64,000 nt of DNA, taken from NCBI GenBank assembly GCA_051000815.1, contig JBPCNX010000071.1, positions 30,417 through 94,416 on the forward strand, written 5' to 3'. Position numbers and translations under genes: made by a program. Numbering within the stretch: the stretch's first letter is position 1; the number at the start of each line of letters is the position of its first letter. The DNA comes from PSRF01 sp051000815. Its GTDB lineage: Bacteria; Acidobacteriota; Blastocatellia; Pyrinomonadales; Pyrinomonadaceae. The notes beneath the pieces are model-generated. The model did not search any database, was not told the origin of the DNA, and was given only the letters and a program-made list of their open reading frames with translations. This document shows positions 51,688 through 60,477 of this stretch, one piece after another.

Positions 51688-54222
51688 TCATCGCGCAATA
51701 GGGCGTTTTGCTTTGGGCGTTGCTTGAACAGGAAGTTCAGGTGTGGACTCACTGGAATTGTAACCGCACTCTTCGTTGGCGCAATAGTGAAATGTACCCT
51801 GCTTCTTTGTTGTCTTCTCGAGGAGAAACGGAGCATTACATTTCGGACAAGGTTCCAGTACGGGCTTGTTCCAATAGACTGCATCGCAATTTGGATACTG
51901 GGAACAACCGTAAAACGCTTTGCCGCGCTTGGATTTCTTAACCACTATTTCTCCGGTGCATCCGGGCTTGGGACAGGAGACGCCGGTGGTTTCCTGCTTG
52001 ATGTATTTGCACTTCGGATAATTTGAGCAGGAGATAAACTCTCCAAAACGTCCAAAACGCTTCACCAGCTGAGCGCCATCCACCGGACACTTCTCGTCGA
52101 GGGGAACGGGGGCTGGTGCTACTGCGCCGCCTTTGGAAATCTTGCGAATGTTTTTACAATCAGGATAGCCTGTGCATCCAAGAAATGGACCAAAGCGCCC
52201 GCGTTTCAACTGCATCGGTTTGTCGCAAAGCTCGCAAACGTCCGGCTCAACAGTTTCTTCACCGCCGGTGGCCGAATCGGTTCCCTGAGCCCCGCCGTTG
52301 GCACCAGCTTTTGGCTCGGCGTCACGCGAAGCGCCGCATTTCAAACACTTCAGATACTTACCAAAGCGGCCCCACTTCCGAACCATCCCCGGCGTTTCAC
52401 ATTTCAGACAGACCTCGTCAGTTGGTGCCTCGACGTCCTTAATATCTTTCGTGTATTTGGTGAACGTAACTAAGTCGCTCGAAAACTTCCCGTAAAACTC
52501 ATGCAGCGCATCGGTCCACTTGAGTTTGCCTTCCTCAACATTGTCCAGCTGTTCTTCCATCCGCGCCGTATAGGTTTCATTAAATAGATCTGCAAAACCA
52601 CCCTGGATAAGCAGGTCGTTAACGGTCTTCCCCAAGTCTGTAGGGTGGAAGCGTCCCTCGAGTTTCTCGACGTACTCGCGGGCCAGAATAGTTGTCATGA
52701 TCGCGGCATAAGTTGAGGGCCGGCCGATTCCCTTTTCTTCCAGCGCTTTCACCAGAGTAGCTTCAGTGAAGCGAGGCGGTGGATCAGTGAAGTGTTGCTC
52801 CGGTGTGATTCGGTTCAGGGCAAGCGCCTCGCCTTCTTCCACAGGAGGTAGCTTACGCTCCGCCTCGTCGTCCTCTTCGCTCTTCTCATCCCGGCCCTCC
52901 TGGTAAAGCTTCAGGAAGCCGTCAAACTTTTGCACCGAACCGGTCGCACGAAATACGAAACGTCCGGCTCCAATATCAATAGTGGTCTGATCAAATACGG
53001 CGGGTGTCATCTGCGAGGCTACTGTACGTTGCCAGATCAAGCGATATAGCCGCAGTTCATCGTTATTTAAATAGCTTGCGAGGGAGTCTGGAGTACGCGC
53101 GACATCGGTAGGGCGAATTGCCTCGTGGGCATCTTGCGCGTCCTTCTTCGATCGATAGTGGATTGCCTGTTCCGGTAAGTATTTAGCGCCATACTGTTTA
53201 CTAATGAAATCCCTCACCTCACCCAGGGCCGCGTCGGAAACTCGTGTAGAGTCGGTGCGCATGTAGGTGATCAACCCGACTGAGCCTTCGGCGCCAATTT
53301 CGATGCCTTCGTAAAGCTTCTGGGCAATCATCATTGTACGTTTCACGGCCCAGCCCAGCTTGCGTGCAGCCTCCTGTTGCAACTTGGAGGTAATGAATGG
53401 CGGTACTGGATTTCGCTTGCGTTCCTTTTTCGTTACCTCACTAACTACGAACGACTGTTTTTCGGCCTCGGCAACAATGTCAGCGGCCGTGGTTTCGGCG
53501 TTGATCAGAATCTCGTTTTTCTTGAGGTCCTGATCGAATCCGCTAGTCTTTACCGTCTGCTCGCCAACCTTGAACAGACGAGCATCAAACGCCGGCGGAA
53601 GTTTGGCGCCGAGGTTGGCGAAGATCGTCCAATACTCAGTTTTGATGAATGCTTCAATTTCGCGTTCGCGTTCGACAACCATGCGCAACGCTACTGACTG
53701 CACGCGTCCGGCGCTCAGTTTGCCTCCGACGGTCCGACAAAGAAGCGGGGAAACTTTGTAACCAACCAGGCGATCCAGTACTCGGCGTGCTTGCTGAGAG
53801 TCAACGAGATTTTGGTCGATCTGTTTCGGGTGCTCAAAAGCTTCGTTGACCGCCCGCTTGGTGATCTCATTGAACATCACCCGATAAGTGGATTTTGCCG
53901 GACGCTTGGGGACTATCTCTTCGGCGAGGTGCTGACAGATAGCTTCGCCTTCACGATCAGGGTCAGCCGCGAAATAGATTGTACTTGCGTCTTTCGCCGC
54001 CTTCTTCAGCTCAGCAACAATCCTTTTGTTATTTCGCTTCCGGGAATCCGGAATCACTTCATAGGTGGGTTTGAAATCATCGTCGACGTCGACACCGAGT
54101 CCTTTGGAAGGTAAATCCTTGATGTGGCCTATGGACGCCTTAACCAGATAGTCCTTGCCGAGATACTTATTGATCGTTTTCGCCTTTGCCGGCGATTCAA
54201 CTATTACCAGGTTCTTTGCCAT
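51688..54222 (-). CDS. topA: DNA topoisomerase I
   Basis: Type IA topoisomerase, 844 residues. Toprim begins NLVIVESPAKAKTINKYLGK; the acidic triad is in FAADPDREGEAICQHL. The catalytic tyrosine is in SVGLITYMRTDSTRVS. The C-terminus has four or more zinc ribbons (CLKCETPGMVRKWGRF, CELCDKPMQLKRGRFG, CPVDGAQLVKRFGRFG, CPKPGCTGEIVVK) and a final Cys-rich unit. Length is normal for the phylum. dprA is upstream in the same orientation, with a repeat-filled spacer. Confidence 0.96.
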   Translation of the reverse strand: MAKNLVIVESPAKAKTINKYLGKDYLVKASIGHIKDLPSKGLGVDVDDDFKPTYEVIPDSRKRNNKRIVAELKKAAKDASTIYFAADPDREGEAICQHLAEEIVPKRPAKSTYRVMFNEITKRAVNEAFEHPKQIDQNLVDSQQARRVLDRLVGYKVSPLLCRTVGGKLSAGRVQSVALRMVVEREREIEAFIKTEYWTIFANLGAKLPPAFDARLFKVGEQTVKTSGFDQDLKKNEILINAETTAADIVAEAEKQSFVVSEVTKKERKRNPVPPFITSKLQQEAARKLGWAVKRTMMIAQKLYEGIEIGAEGSVGLITYMRTDSTRVSDAALGEVRDFISKQYGAKYLPEQAIHYRSKKDAQDAHEAIRPTDVARTPDSLASYLNNDELRLYRLIWQRTVASQMTPAVFDQTTIDIGAGRFVFRATGSVQKFDGFLKLYQEGRDEKSEEDDEAERKLPPVEEGEALALNRITPEQHFTDPPPRFTEATLVKALEEKGIGRPSTYAAIMTTILAREYVEKLEGRFHPTDLGKTVNDLLIQGGFADLFNETYTARMEEQLDNVEEGKLKWTDALHEFYGKFSSDLVTFTKYTKDIKDVEAPTDEVCLKCETPGMVRKWGRFGKYLKCLKCGASRDAEPKAGANGGAQGTDSATGGEETVEPDVCELCDKPMQLKRGRFGPFLGCTGYPDCKNIRKISKGGAVAPAPVPLDEKCPVDGAQLVKRFGRFGEFISCSNYPKCKYIKQETTGVSCPKPGCTGEIVVKKSKRGKAFYGCSQYPNCDAVYWNKPVLEPCPKCNAPFLLEKTTKKQGTFHYCANEECGYNSSESTPELPVQATPKAKRPIAR

Positions 54223-54230
54223 GTGCTTTT

Positions 54231-54387
54231 ACTATTGCCGATTCTTACTATTGCCGATTCCAGCGATTGCCGATTTCCAATTGCCGATTGCCAATTACGT
54301 TCACAAATACACGACTCACGATTTCACGGTACACGACTCACGATCGCGACTTCCAATTGGCAATTGGCAATCGCCAATCGGCAATTT
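54231..54387. repeat. Inverted pair of period-7 arrays (ATTGCCn / AATnGGC)
   Basis: Left arm 54231-54299 mixes ATTGCCG with 9-base variants, ending ATTGCCG, ATTGCCA. Right arm 54351-54387 is pure: AATTGGC, AATTGGC, AATCGCC, AATCGGC, AATTTCC. The loop has two copies of ACACGACTCACGAT. Confidence 0.85.
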
Positions 54388-54388
54388 C

Positions 54389-55525
54389 CTACATCTTCCT
54401 CACAAAACACCGGCCGGGAAGGGCGCGTACCAACTCTCTCATCTCGAGTGCCAGCAACGCCGCCGTTAAATCCGAAATCGATAACCTGGTCCGCTCAACC
54501 AATGCATCAATGTGTTCTGGCGTGTCGGCTGTCAATAGCTTTAACACCAATGTTTCGGATCCGGAAAGTCCGTGGGGGACCAGCGTAAGCTGATCCGCAA
54601 GCGACTTCTCCTTTTTCTTATCACTAAACGGAGGGGGTAACAATCGGGCAGCAATCTGCGGCGGCAACTCCGCTGCGATGTCCTGCCATTGTTGCACCAG
54701 CTTCGCTCCGGCTCCTTTAATCAGGTAATTAGTCCCAAAAGAGTTTCTGGAAGTTATGTTTCCCGGTACGGAGAAGACTTCTCGATTCTGTTCGATTGCC
54801 AGCCTCGCCGTTATCAAAGACCCGGAATTTTCGGCTGCCTCAACAACCACGACCCCAAGGCTCAAGCCACTAATGATGCGATTACGATAGGGAAAGTTTT
54901 CCGCGACTGGCGGTGTCCCGAGGGGAAACTGGGTAACAACCGCACCGCCGTGCTCGAGAATCTCATCAGCCAGTCGCTTGTGATCGCGAGGATAAAATTC
55001 GCCTAACCCTGTGCCCAGCACAGCGACGGTTCGGCCCCCACCCTCCAGCGCCCCGCGATGCGCAGCGGCATCGATACCACGTGCAAAGCCCGAGATGACT
55101 GTGACTCCTCGTTGGGCCAGATCGCGTGCCAGCATTACCGCCGCGTTCTGACCATACGTTGAACAGCGACGAGAACCAACCACGGCGATACATGGTTGCT
55201 CCAGGCAAGCTTCCCACGCCCCCTTCACGTAAAGCGTGATCGGTGGATCGTAGATTTCACGCAGCAGGTCCGGGTACACGCCGTCGTCAAGTATTAAAAG
55301 ATCAGCGCCAAGTTTCCTGATGTTCTCAATCTCGGCTTCAGCTCTCGCAAACAAGTCGCGGGCGATGATGCTGTCCACCGCCTCAGGAACCAGCCGCAAC
55401 TTTTCGAGTTCCGCCCTGGTCGCGCCGTAGACGGCTTCGGCAGCTCCGAAACGCTCCAGGAGCTTGGCAGCGGCGCGAGGTCCGATGCCCGGGGTCATAT
55501 TGAGGGCCACCCAGTCTCTAATCAT
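54389..55525 (-). CDS. dprA: DNA processing protein DprA
   Basis: Loads RecA onto incoming single-stranded DNA in natural transformation. Rossmann-like core: VVGSRRCSTYGQNAAVMLAR, VISGFARGIDAAAHRGALEG, AVLGTGLGEFYPRDHKRLAD, then FPYRNRIISGLSLGVVVVEA and the DML1-like C-terminal helix ending LALEMRELVRALPGRCF. An N-terminal SAM-like helix bundle comes first. I choose ATG at 55525; a longer frame from 55594 is possible. Together with the topA neighbourhood this suggests transformability, though no competence pilus genes lie nearby. Confidence 0.93.
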   Translation of the reverse strand: MIRDWVALNMTPGIGPRAAAKLLERFGAAEAVYGATRAELEKLRLVPEAVDSIIARDLFARAEAEIENIRKLGADLLILDDGVYPDLLREIYDPPITLYVKGAWEACLEQPCIAVVGSRRCSTYGQNAAVMLARDLAQRGVTVISGFARGIDAAAHRGALEGGGRTVAVLGTGLGEFYPRDHKRLADEILEHGGAVVTQFPLGTPPVAENFPYRNRIISGLSLGVVVVEAAENSGSLITARLAIEQNREVFSVPGNITSRNSFGTNYLIKGAGAKLVQQWQDIAAELPPQIAARLLPPPFSDKKKEKSLADQLTLVPHGLSGSETLVLKLLTADTPEHIDALVERTRLSISDLTAALLALEMRELVRALPGRCFVRKM

Positions 55526-55692
55526 TTCGATTTGCGATACCGATTCGCGATGTGATGAGGACGTGAGAAACGAAAACCAAATCAAGAACCACAAACCTTA
55601 ACCCGGGCCCGCCGGCACAAATTCAACCGCGCTTATCCGGCTTTGTGCCGCCTGCTTCTGACCCTGCCAACTCCTCTTGTCTCTTGGTCTGC

Positions 55693-55791
55693 TGGCGGAG
55701 GCGTGTAGGAATCGAACCTACCTGAGCCTGTTCTCACAGTCTCACTGACGGTTTTGAAGACCGCGCCGTTCACCAGAACAGATTCGCCTCC
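55693..55791 (-). tRNA. selC: Selenocysteine tRNA (anticodon UCA)
   Basis: A 99-nt tRNA read on the minus strand with encoded CCA. Acceptor stem GGAGGCG/CGCCTCC with G discriminator. A long D stem of 6 bp with a 4-base loop (CTGTTC-TGGT-GAACGG), the anticodon loop CTTCAAA (UCA), a very long variable arm (GAGACTGT...ACAGGCTC) and T arm GTAGG-TTCGATT-CCTAC. The extended D stem and long variable arm identify tRNA-Sec. It lies directly beside dprA. Confidence 0.93.
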
Positions 55792-56124
55792 AGCACGAAA
55801 GACGTTCGCCCCTCAGCCCGTTAATGAACTGCTCCTGAGCCCGGGACCCACCAAAGGGTGACAACCCTACGCGCCGGAATGGAGAGCTGTCAAGCGAGCC
55901 CCGTTCCCGCCTGATCCTCGAGCCATGCTTGTTTTCGGGACCCGGCCCGGGCCATTCCCCAGCGCTTCAAGGCCCGCCACGCTTGACCAAAACCTCCTCC
56001 AAAGCTAACATTCATTTTCCCGAACGAACGTTCGAACTACTGCCATGCCGGCGACTGGGTGTGCAAAGAAGATTGGATTCTTCAGACGGGGAAAGCAGCA
56101 ACGACGACCAGAACCGAGGTGCGG
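55792..56124. other. 333-base gap between selC and boxC
   Basis: Holds a perfect 10-bp palindrome CGAACGTTCG (56024-56033, within GAACGAACGTTCGAAC) and no gene. It must contain the promoter region of boxC. Confidence 0.5.
56024..56033. promoter_or_regulatory. Candidate TetR-type operator upstream of boxC
   Basis: CGAACGTTCG is a perfect palindrome inside CGAACGAACGTTCGAAC, about 92 bases before the boxC start. TetR regulators of fatty-acid and aromatic CoA degradation bind similar GAACGnnCGTTC sites. The TetR at 59750 is the obvious candidate, but the same motif was not found near its own gene. Confidence 0.4.
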
Positions 56125-57756
56125 ATGATCAACTTTCAAACATCGCCCGAGCGCTACCGCCATTGGAAACTCCAGGTCGACGGGGCCGTCGCAAATCTTT
56201 CAATGGACGTACAGGAAGACGCCACCCTGGCAACGGGCTACAAGCTCAAGCTCAACTCTTATGATCTCGGCGTCGATATTGAACTCGCCGACGCGGTGCA
56301 ACGCATTCGCTTTGAGCACCCGCAGGTTCAGGTGGTGGTGATCACAAGCCTTAAACCCCGTATTTTCTGCGCCGGCGCAAACATCTACATGCTGGGAACT
56401 TCTTCTCATGCCTTTAAGGTCAACTTCTGTAAGTTCACGAACGAGACGCGCTGCGCAATCGAGGACGACTCGCGACATTCGGGCCGGCGCTATGTAGCGG
56501 CACTGAATGGCACGGCGTCCGGTGGTGGGTATGAGTTGGCAATTGCCTGCGATCATATTTACCTGGTGGACGATGGCAATTCCGCCGTTTCTCTTCCCGA
56601 AGTGCCCCTGCTCGGCGTTCTTCCGGGCACCGGCGGCTTAACCAGACTTGTGGATAAACGAAAAATTCGCCGCGACCGCGCCGACGTCTTTTCGACCCTT
56701 GCAGAAGGTCTGAAGGGCAAACGCGCTAAGGAGTGGGGGCTGATCGACGATTACTTCCCGACTAGTAAATTTCAGGAGAGCATCGCCGCGGAAGTGCAGG
56801 GCATGATTGACGGTCAGAGCTGGGCTGCCGGCCCGGGAATCAAACTGAACCCGTTACAATTTACAGAAGGCGAGGCTGGCCGCGATTACAAGAACGTCTC
56901 CTTGAAACTGAATCGCGAGCATCGTTACGCAGATCTCACCGTACGTAGTCCGGAGGGTGATCTGCCGGGTAGTCCCGATGAGATCCAAAAACTTGGCGAT
57001 GCTTACTGGCCGCTTCAGGCATATCGCGAACTCGACGATCTGCTTTTGCATTTGCGTGTGAACGAACCTGAGATTGGTCTGGTTTGTTTGCGTACTGCAG
57101 GTAACATCGACCATGTGCTGGCGATCGATAGGACACTCGCAGCACATCATGATCATTGGTTAGTAAGAGAAATCACTCTGAACATGGCTCGCGTGTTGCG
57201 CCGGCTGGATCTCACTGCGAAGAGTTTCTTCGCGCTGATTGAGCCTGGCAGTTGTTTCGCCGGCAACCTGCTGGAACTGGCCCTCGCTGCCGATCGCACC
57301 TACATGGTCAATGACCCGGAGGGTGACGAAACCTCTGTTTCCATTTCTTCACTCAACGCCGGCGCTTTGCCAATGAGCAATGGCCTAACGCGACTGCAAT
57401 CGCGATTTCAGGCGGAACCGGAACGGGTTTCCGCAACGCTGGAGCATGAAGGCCGCTTTGATACTGAAGCTGCGGAGGCTGCCGGCCTAATCACGTTCGC
57501 GCCGGACGATCTCGATTGGGAGGATGAGATTCGTGTTGCTATAGAAGAAAGGACATCTCTTTCACCGGATGCTTTGACCGGGATGGAGGCGTCCCTGAGA
57601 TTTGCCGGCCCGGAATCAATGGACACAAAGATCTACGGTCGTTTAACCGCCTGGCAGAACTGGATCTTTCAACGGCCAAACGCTGTAGGCCCGGAAGGCG
57701 CGCTAACGAATTATGGTAAACCAACGCAGGCGCAGTTCGACTTCCGTCGAACGTAG
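56125..57756 (+). CDS. boxC: Benzoyl-CoA-dihydrodiol lyase (2,3-epoxybenzoyl-CoA dihydrolase)
   Basis: Opens 2,3-epoxybenzoyl-CoA to 3,4-dehydroadipyl-CoA semialdehyde plus formate in the aerobic box pathway. The protein (543 residues) is a tandem crotonase: the first half has PRIFCAGANIYMLG and NGTASGGGYELAIACDHIYL with VPLLGVLPGTGGLTRL; the second half has EPGSCFAGNLLELALAADRT and LQSRFQAEPERVSATLEHEG. The ATG at 56125 has GAGGT upstream; a longer frame from 56059 is possible but has no family match. boxB follows after the pseudogene; they are cotranscribed in this order in related clusters. Confidence 0.95.
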   Translation: MINFQTSPERYRHWKLQVDGAVANLSMDVQEDATLATGYKLKLNSYDLGVDIELADAVQRIRFEHPQVQVVVITSLKPRIFCAGANIYMLGTSSHAFKVNFCKFTNETRCAIEDDSRHSGRRYVAALNGTASGGGYELAIACDHIYLVDDGNSAVSLPEVPLLGVLPGTGGLTRLVDKRKIRRDRADVFSTLAEGLKGKRAKEWGLIDDYFPTSKFQESIAAEVQGMIDGQSWAAGPGIKLNPLQFTEGEAGRDYKNVSLKLNREHRYADLTVRSPEGDLPGSPDEIQKLGDAYWPLQAYRELDDLLLHLRVNEPEIGLVCLRTAGNIDHVLAIDRTLAAHHDHWLVREITLNMARVLRRLDLTAKSFFALIEPGSCFAGNLLELALAADRTYMVNDPEGDETSVSISSLNAGALPMSNGLTRLQSRFQAEPERVSATLEHEGRFDTEAAEAAGLITFAPDDLDWEDEIRVAIEERTSLSPDALTGMEASLRFAGPESMDTKIYGRLTAWQNWIFQRPNAVGPEGALTNYGKPTQAQFDFRRT

Positions 57757-58186
57757 TTTTAAGTTCTCGGTTTTCAGTTTTCAGATTTAACTATGGGTTC
57801 GCAATCCTACAAAGACTTGGTGGTCTGACAAAAGAGCATCACGCTTTGCACCCAAGTGTACAAGCTTTGCGGGAAATTCCCGAGAAGCGAACTCTATGGC
57901 TTGACGGATCAAATGAAACGGGCGGGCAGTTTCAGTGTCATCCAACATAGCGGAAGGTCAGACTCGCCAGCACCTGGGCGAGTTCCTGCAGTTTCTATCC
58001 GTGGCCAATGCTCCCTCGCTGAGTTGGATACTCAGCGAAATAATTGCCACCAATCTGAATCTGATCGATCTCGAAGCTAGCAACTCCTTTGATCGAGATA
58101 TTACTGAGATCGGAAAGATGCTTTACGTGCTGCGAGCCAGACTTAAAAAGGGAACTGAAAACTGAAAACCCAAAACTGGAAACTGT
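57757..58186. repeat. Inverted period-7 arrays (AACTGAA word) bracketing a pseudogene
   Basis: Left arm 57757-57790: GTTCTCG, GTTTTCA, GTTTTCA, GATTT. Right arm 58150-58186: AACTGAA, AACTGAA, AACCCAA, AACTGGA, AACTG. The four-helix-bundle pseudogene starts 3 bases after the left arm and its stop codon lies inside the right arm, so the gene is exactly cassette-sized. Confidence 0.9.
57793..58165 (+). pseudogene. Four-helix-bundle (23S IVP-like/S23) protein, decayed
   Basis: Degenerate gene of the four-helix-bundle protein family, relatives of which occur as 23S rRNA intervening-sequence proteins and as the Avd protein of DGRs. The first residues read SYKDLVV, then TGA at 57826-57828 where the family has the tryptophan of VWQK. 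Further in, KRAAVSVSSNIAEGQ needs one base removed near 57923, and SLAELDTQ followed by LNLIDLEAS needs at least two more shifts near 58010-58045. ITEIGKMLYVLRARLKKG ends it. It has at least one nonsense and three frameshifts, so it is not functional. UGA as selenocysteine is unlikely because Trp is the family residue. Confidence 0.85.
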
Positions 58187-58187
58187 T

Positions 58188-59585
58188 ATGAATTTAAACG
58201 AACGCATTCCTAACAACGTCAATCTTTCCGAAGATAAAAAGCTTCAGCGCGCGCTCGAAAAGTGGCTGCCGAATTATCTCGACTGGTGGCAGGAGATGGG
58301 TCCTGACGGCTTTCAGAACAAGGACGTTTATCTGCGCACCGCGATTAGTGTAGAACCAGACGGTTGGGCAAATTTTGATTTTGTGAAAATGCCCGATTAC
58401 CGCTGGGGAATCTTTCTGAAGCCTGCGGCACCGGGCGCCACGATCGGTTTCGGCGACAACTATGGACAGCCTGCATATCAGGAGGTGCCGGGAGAGTTTC
58501 GCAATGCGCTCCGGCGCATCATTGTTACGCAGGGCGACACTGAACCTGCTTCCGTCGAACAGCAAAGAGAACTCGGGAAAACCTGTCCTTCGCTTTACGA
58601 CTTGCGCAACCTGTTTCAGGTAAACGTGGAAGAGGGCCGGCATCTCTGGGCCATGGTTTACCTGCTGCATCGCTATTTTGGCCGCGATGGCCGCGATGAA
58701 GCCGATGCTTTGCTGGAACGCCGCAGCGGCAATCCTGACAAGCCGCGAATCTTGGAAGCGTTTAACCAGCCCTGCGACGACTGGCTCAACTTTTTCTGCT
58801 TCACGATGTTCACAGATCGCGACGGCAAGTATCAACTCTCAGCTTTGGCGGAGTCTGGTTTTGAACCGCTCGCGCGCACCTGCCAGTTCATGCTTACCGA
58901 AGAAGCTCATCATATGTTCGTTGGTGACACAGGTATCAACCGCGTGGTGAAGCGAACGGCCCAACTCATGAAGCAAGGCGATGTGCGCGAGCTGGGCGGT
59001 ATCCCGCTCGACATTATTCAAAAACACATAAATTTCTGGTTTAGCTATTCGCTTGACCTGTTTGGTGGCGAGATAAGTTCCAACGCTGCCGACTTTTTTG
59101 CCGCCGGCCTAAAAGGTCGTTACAAAGAACAGGAACAGTTTGAAGAGCACACGGCTTCTAACCAGTCGTTTACGATGGCGGTATTAGAGGACGGCAAGCT
59201 CGCCACTCGCGATGTTCCGATGCGCAATGCGCTGAATGAGGTTCTGCGCGGCGAATATGTGCGAGATTGCGAAAAAGGACTCGCACGTTGGAATAAATCG
59301 CTGGCTGATGAAGGTATCAACGAACAGCTCCATCTGCCGCACGTGCGCTTCCACCGCCACGTCGGAGAGTATGCCGCTCATCATTTTGACATCGAGGGTA
59401 ATCCGATCCCGAAGGAAGAGTTTGCTCAGAGGAAGGCGGAGTGGCTGCCCACGATTGAAGATCGGCAGTACGTTCGCAGTCTGATGCATCCGGTAACCGA
59501 ACCCGGCAAGATCGCGAACTGGATTGCGCCGCCTGCGACTGGCGTGAAAGGCAAACCGTTTGAATTCGAATATGTTCGACTCTAA
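58188..59585 (+). CDS. boxB: Benzoyl-CoA 2,3-epoxidase subunit B
   Basis: Diiron oxygenase component that epoxidises benzoyl-CoA, with BoxA as reductase. The 465-residue protein (start ATG 58188) shows all expected diiron ligands: Glu119, Glu149 and His152 (NVEEGRH), Asp210 (FTDRDGK), Glu239 and His242 (LTEEAHH). Numbers are one less than in the Azoarcus enzyme (120, 150, 153, 211, 240, 243). It follows the array-flanked pseudogene directly, with the right arm only two bases upstream of the start. boxA is not in the window. Confidence 0.96.
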   Translation: MNLNERIPNNVNLSEDKKLQRALEKWLPNYLDWWQEMGPDGFQNKDVYLRTAISVEPDGWANFDFVKMPDYRWGIFLKPAAPGATIGFGDNYGQPAYQEVPGEFRNALRRIIVTQGDTEPASVEQQRELGKTCPSLYDLRNLFQVNVEEGRHLWAMVYLLHRYFGRDGRDEADALLERRSGNPDKPRILEAFNQPCDDWLNFFCFTMFTDRDGKYQLSALAESGFEPLARTCQFMLTEEAHHMFVGDTGINRVVKRTAQLMKQGDVRELGGIPLDIIQKHINFWFSYSLDLFGGEISSNAADFFAAGLKGRYKEQEQFEEHTASNQSFTMAVLEDGKLATRDVPMRNALNEVLRGEYVRDCEKGLARWNKSLADEGINEQLHLPHVRFHRHVGEYAAHHFDIEGNPIPKEEFAQRKAEWLPTIEDRQYVRSLMHPVTEPGKIANWIAPPATGVKGKPFEFEYVRL

Positions 59586-59589
59586 AGAT

Positions 59590-59727
59590 GGTCTTTGGCC
59601 TTTGAAAATTTAGGGCTGGTTCTTTGTACTTTGCACTTAGTTTGAGTGACGCGACTTGAGTCTTTCATTTGGTCGCGGCGAGTATCGGTAGCGAACAAAG
59701 AACTAAGTACCAAGCACAAAGGTCCAG
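59590..59727. repeat. Period-7 array element, copy 1 (CTTTGnn / CAAAGnn with conserved core)
   Basis: Arms: CTTTGGC, CTTTGAA and later CTTTGTA, CTTTGCA on the left (59590-59640); AACAAAG, AACTAAG, TACCAAG, CACAAAG on the right (59692-59727). The core GAGTGACGCGACTTGAGTC (59644-59662) matches the element at 62147-62245 in opposite orientation. Confidence 0.8.
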
Positions 59728-59749
59728 GAGAACTACCGAGCTAAGTCTT

Positions 59750-60409
59750 ATGCAAGACTCTTCCAGATATGATCAAAAATTGGAATTTATCCTGCGGACA
59801 GCTGCGCGTATCTTCGCCGAGAAGAGCTATCACTCCACCTCGATGCGCGACATCTCACGCGCTACTGAGGTCAGCCTCGCCGGTCTGTATCACTACTGCA
59901 AGTCAAAAGAAGAGTTGCTTTTTTTGATCCAGGACAACTGCTTTGGTCGTGTTCTGGAACGACTTGAAGAGCGCCTCGCTGAAGTCACTGAGCCGGTGCA
60001 AAAGCTGCGCATCTTTGTCGACAATCACCTGGCGTTTTTCGCGGCGAACATGGCCGAAATGAAGGTGCTCTCGCACGAGGCAGATTCACTTGCCGGCGAT
60101 CTCCATATACATGTCTCAGGAAAAAAGCAGAAATACACCAAACTCGCGCGCGAGATTCTCGAAGAGTTACAAAAGCAACAGCCTCCCGAACAACGAGTCG
60201 ATCTAACGGCCGCCACCTATGCGCTCTTTGGGATGATGAACTGGATTTACAATTGGTATGACCCGCAGGGCAAGCTGAAAGTATCCGAGTTGGTTGAGAA
60301 TGTCAGCCGCTTGTTTCTGCACGGCTTTGTTGCCGACCTGCCCGCCGAAGAACTAAACTTTGCCGCCAACGCCAGGACTGAATCACTGAGCGTCTGGCGC
60401 GCTACGTAA
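59750..60409 (+). CDS. TetR family regulator of the box cluster
   Basis: A 219-residue TetR protein. The HTH is TSMRDISRATEVSLAGLYHY, typical of regulators of fatty-acid and CoA-thioester degradation (FadR/PaaR-like). The C-terminal ligand domain has no obvious motif; FGMMNWIYNWYDPQGKL suits acyl-CoA-type TetRs. The ATG at 59750 is the only start; GGAG lies too far (19 bases) upstream for a normal SD. It likely controls boxC/boxB and the following crotonase genes. Confidence 0.85.
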   Translation: MQDSSRYDQKLEFILRTAARIFAEKSYHSTSMRDISRATEVSLAGLYHYCKSKEELLFLIQDNCFGRVLERLEERLAEVTEPVQKLRIFVDNHLAFFAANMAEMKVLSHEADSLAGDLHIHVSGKKQKYTKLAREILEELQKQQPPEQRVDLTAATYALFGMMNWIYNWYDPQGKLKVSELVENVSRLFLHGFVADLPAEELNFAANARTESLSVWRAT

Positions 60410-60423
60410 CTCTGTAACGGAAA

Positions 60424-60449
60424 CTGTTAGTTTGCGCGCAAGCTAACAG
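60424..60449. repeat. Dispersed palindromic repeat (CTGTTAG...CTAACAG), copy 2
   Basis: Near-perfect 26-base palindrome CTGTTAG-T-TTGCGCGCAA-G-CTAACAG, related to 4091-4118. It lies between tetR and the next crotonase gene, where it would also form a hairpin. Confidence 0.6.
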
Positions 60450-60477
60450 CCAGCGTTAGATCAATGGAGAACAACAA

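Noticed and set aside
57826..57828. In-frame UGA read as selenocysteine
   Set aside because: A tRNA-Sec is present 2 kb away, but the family has Trp here and further frameshifts follow, so it is decay.
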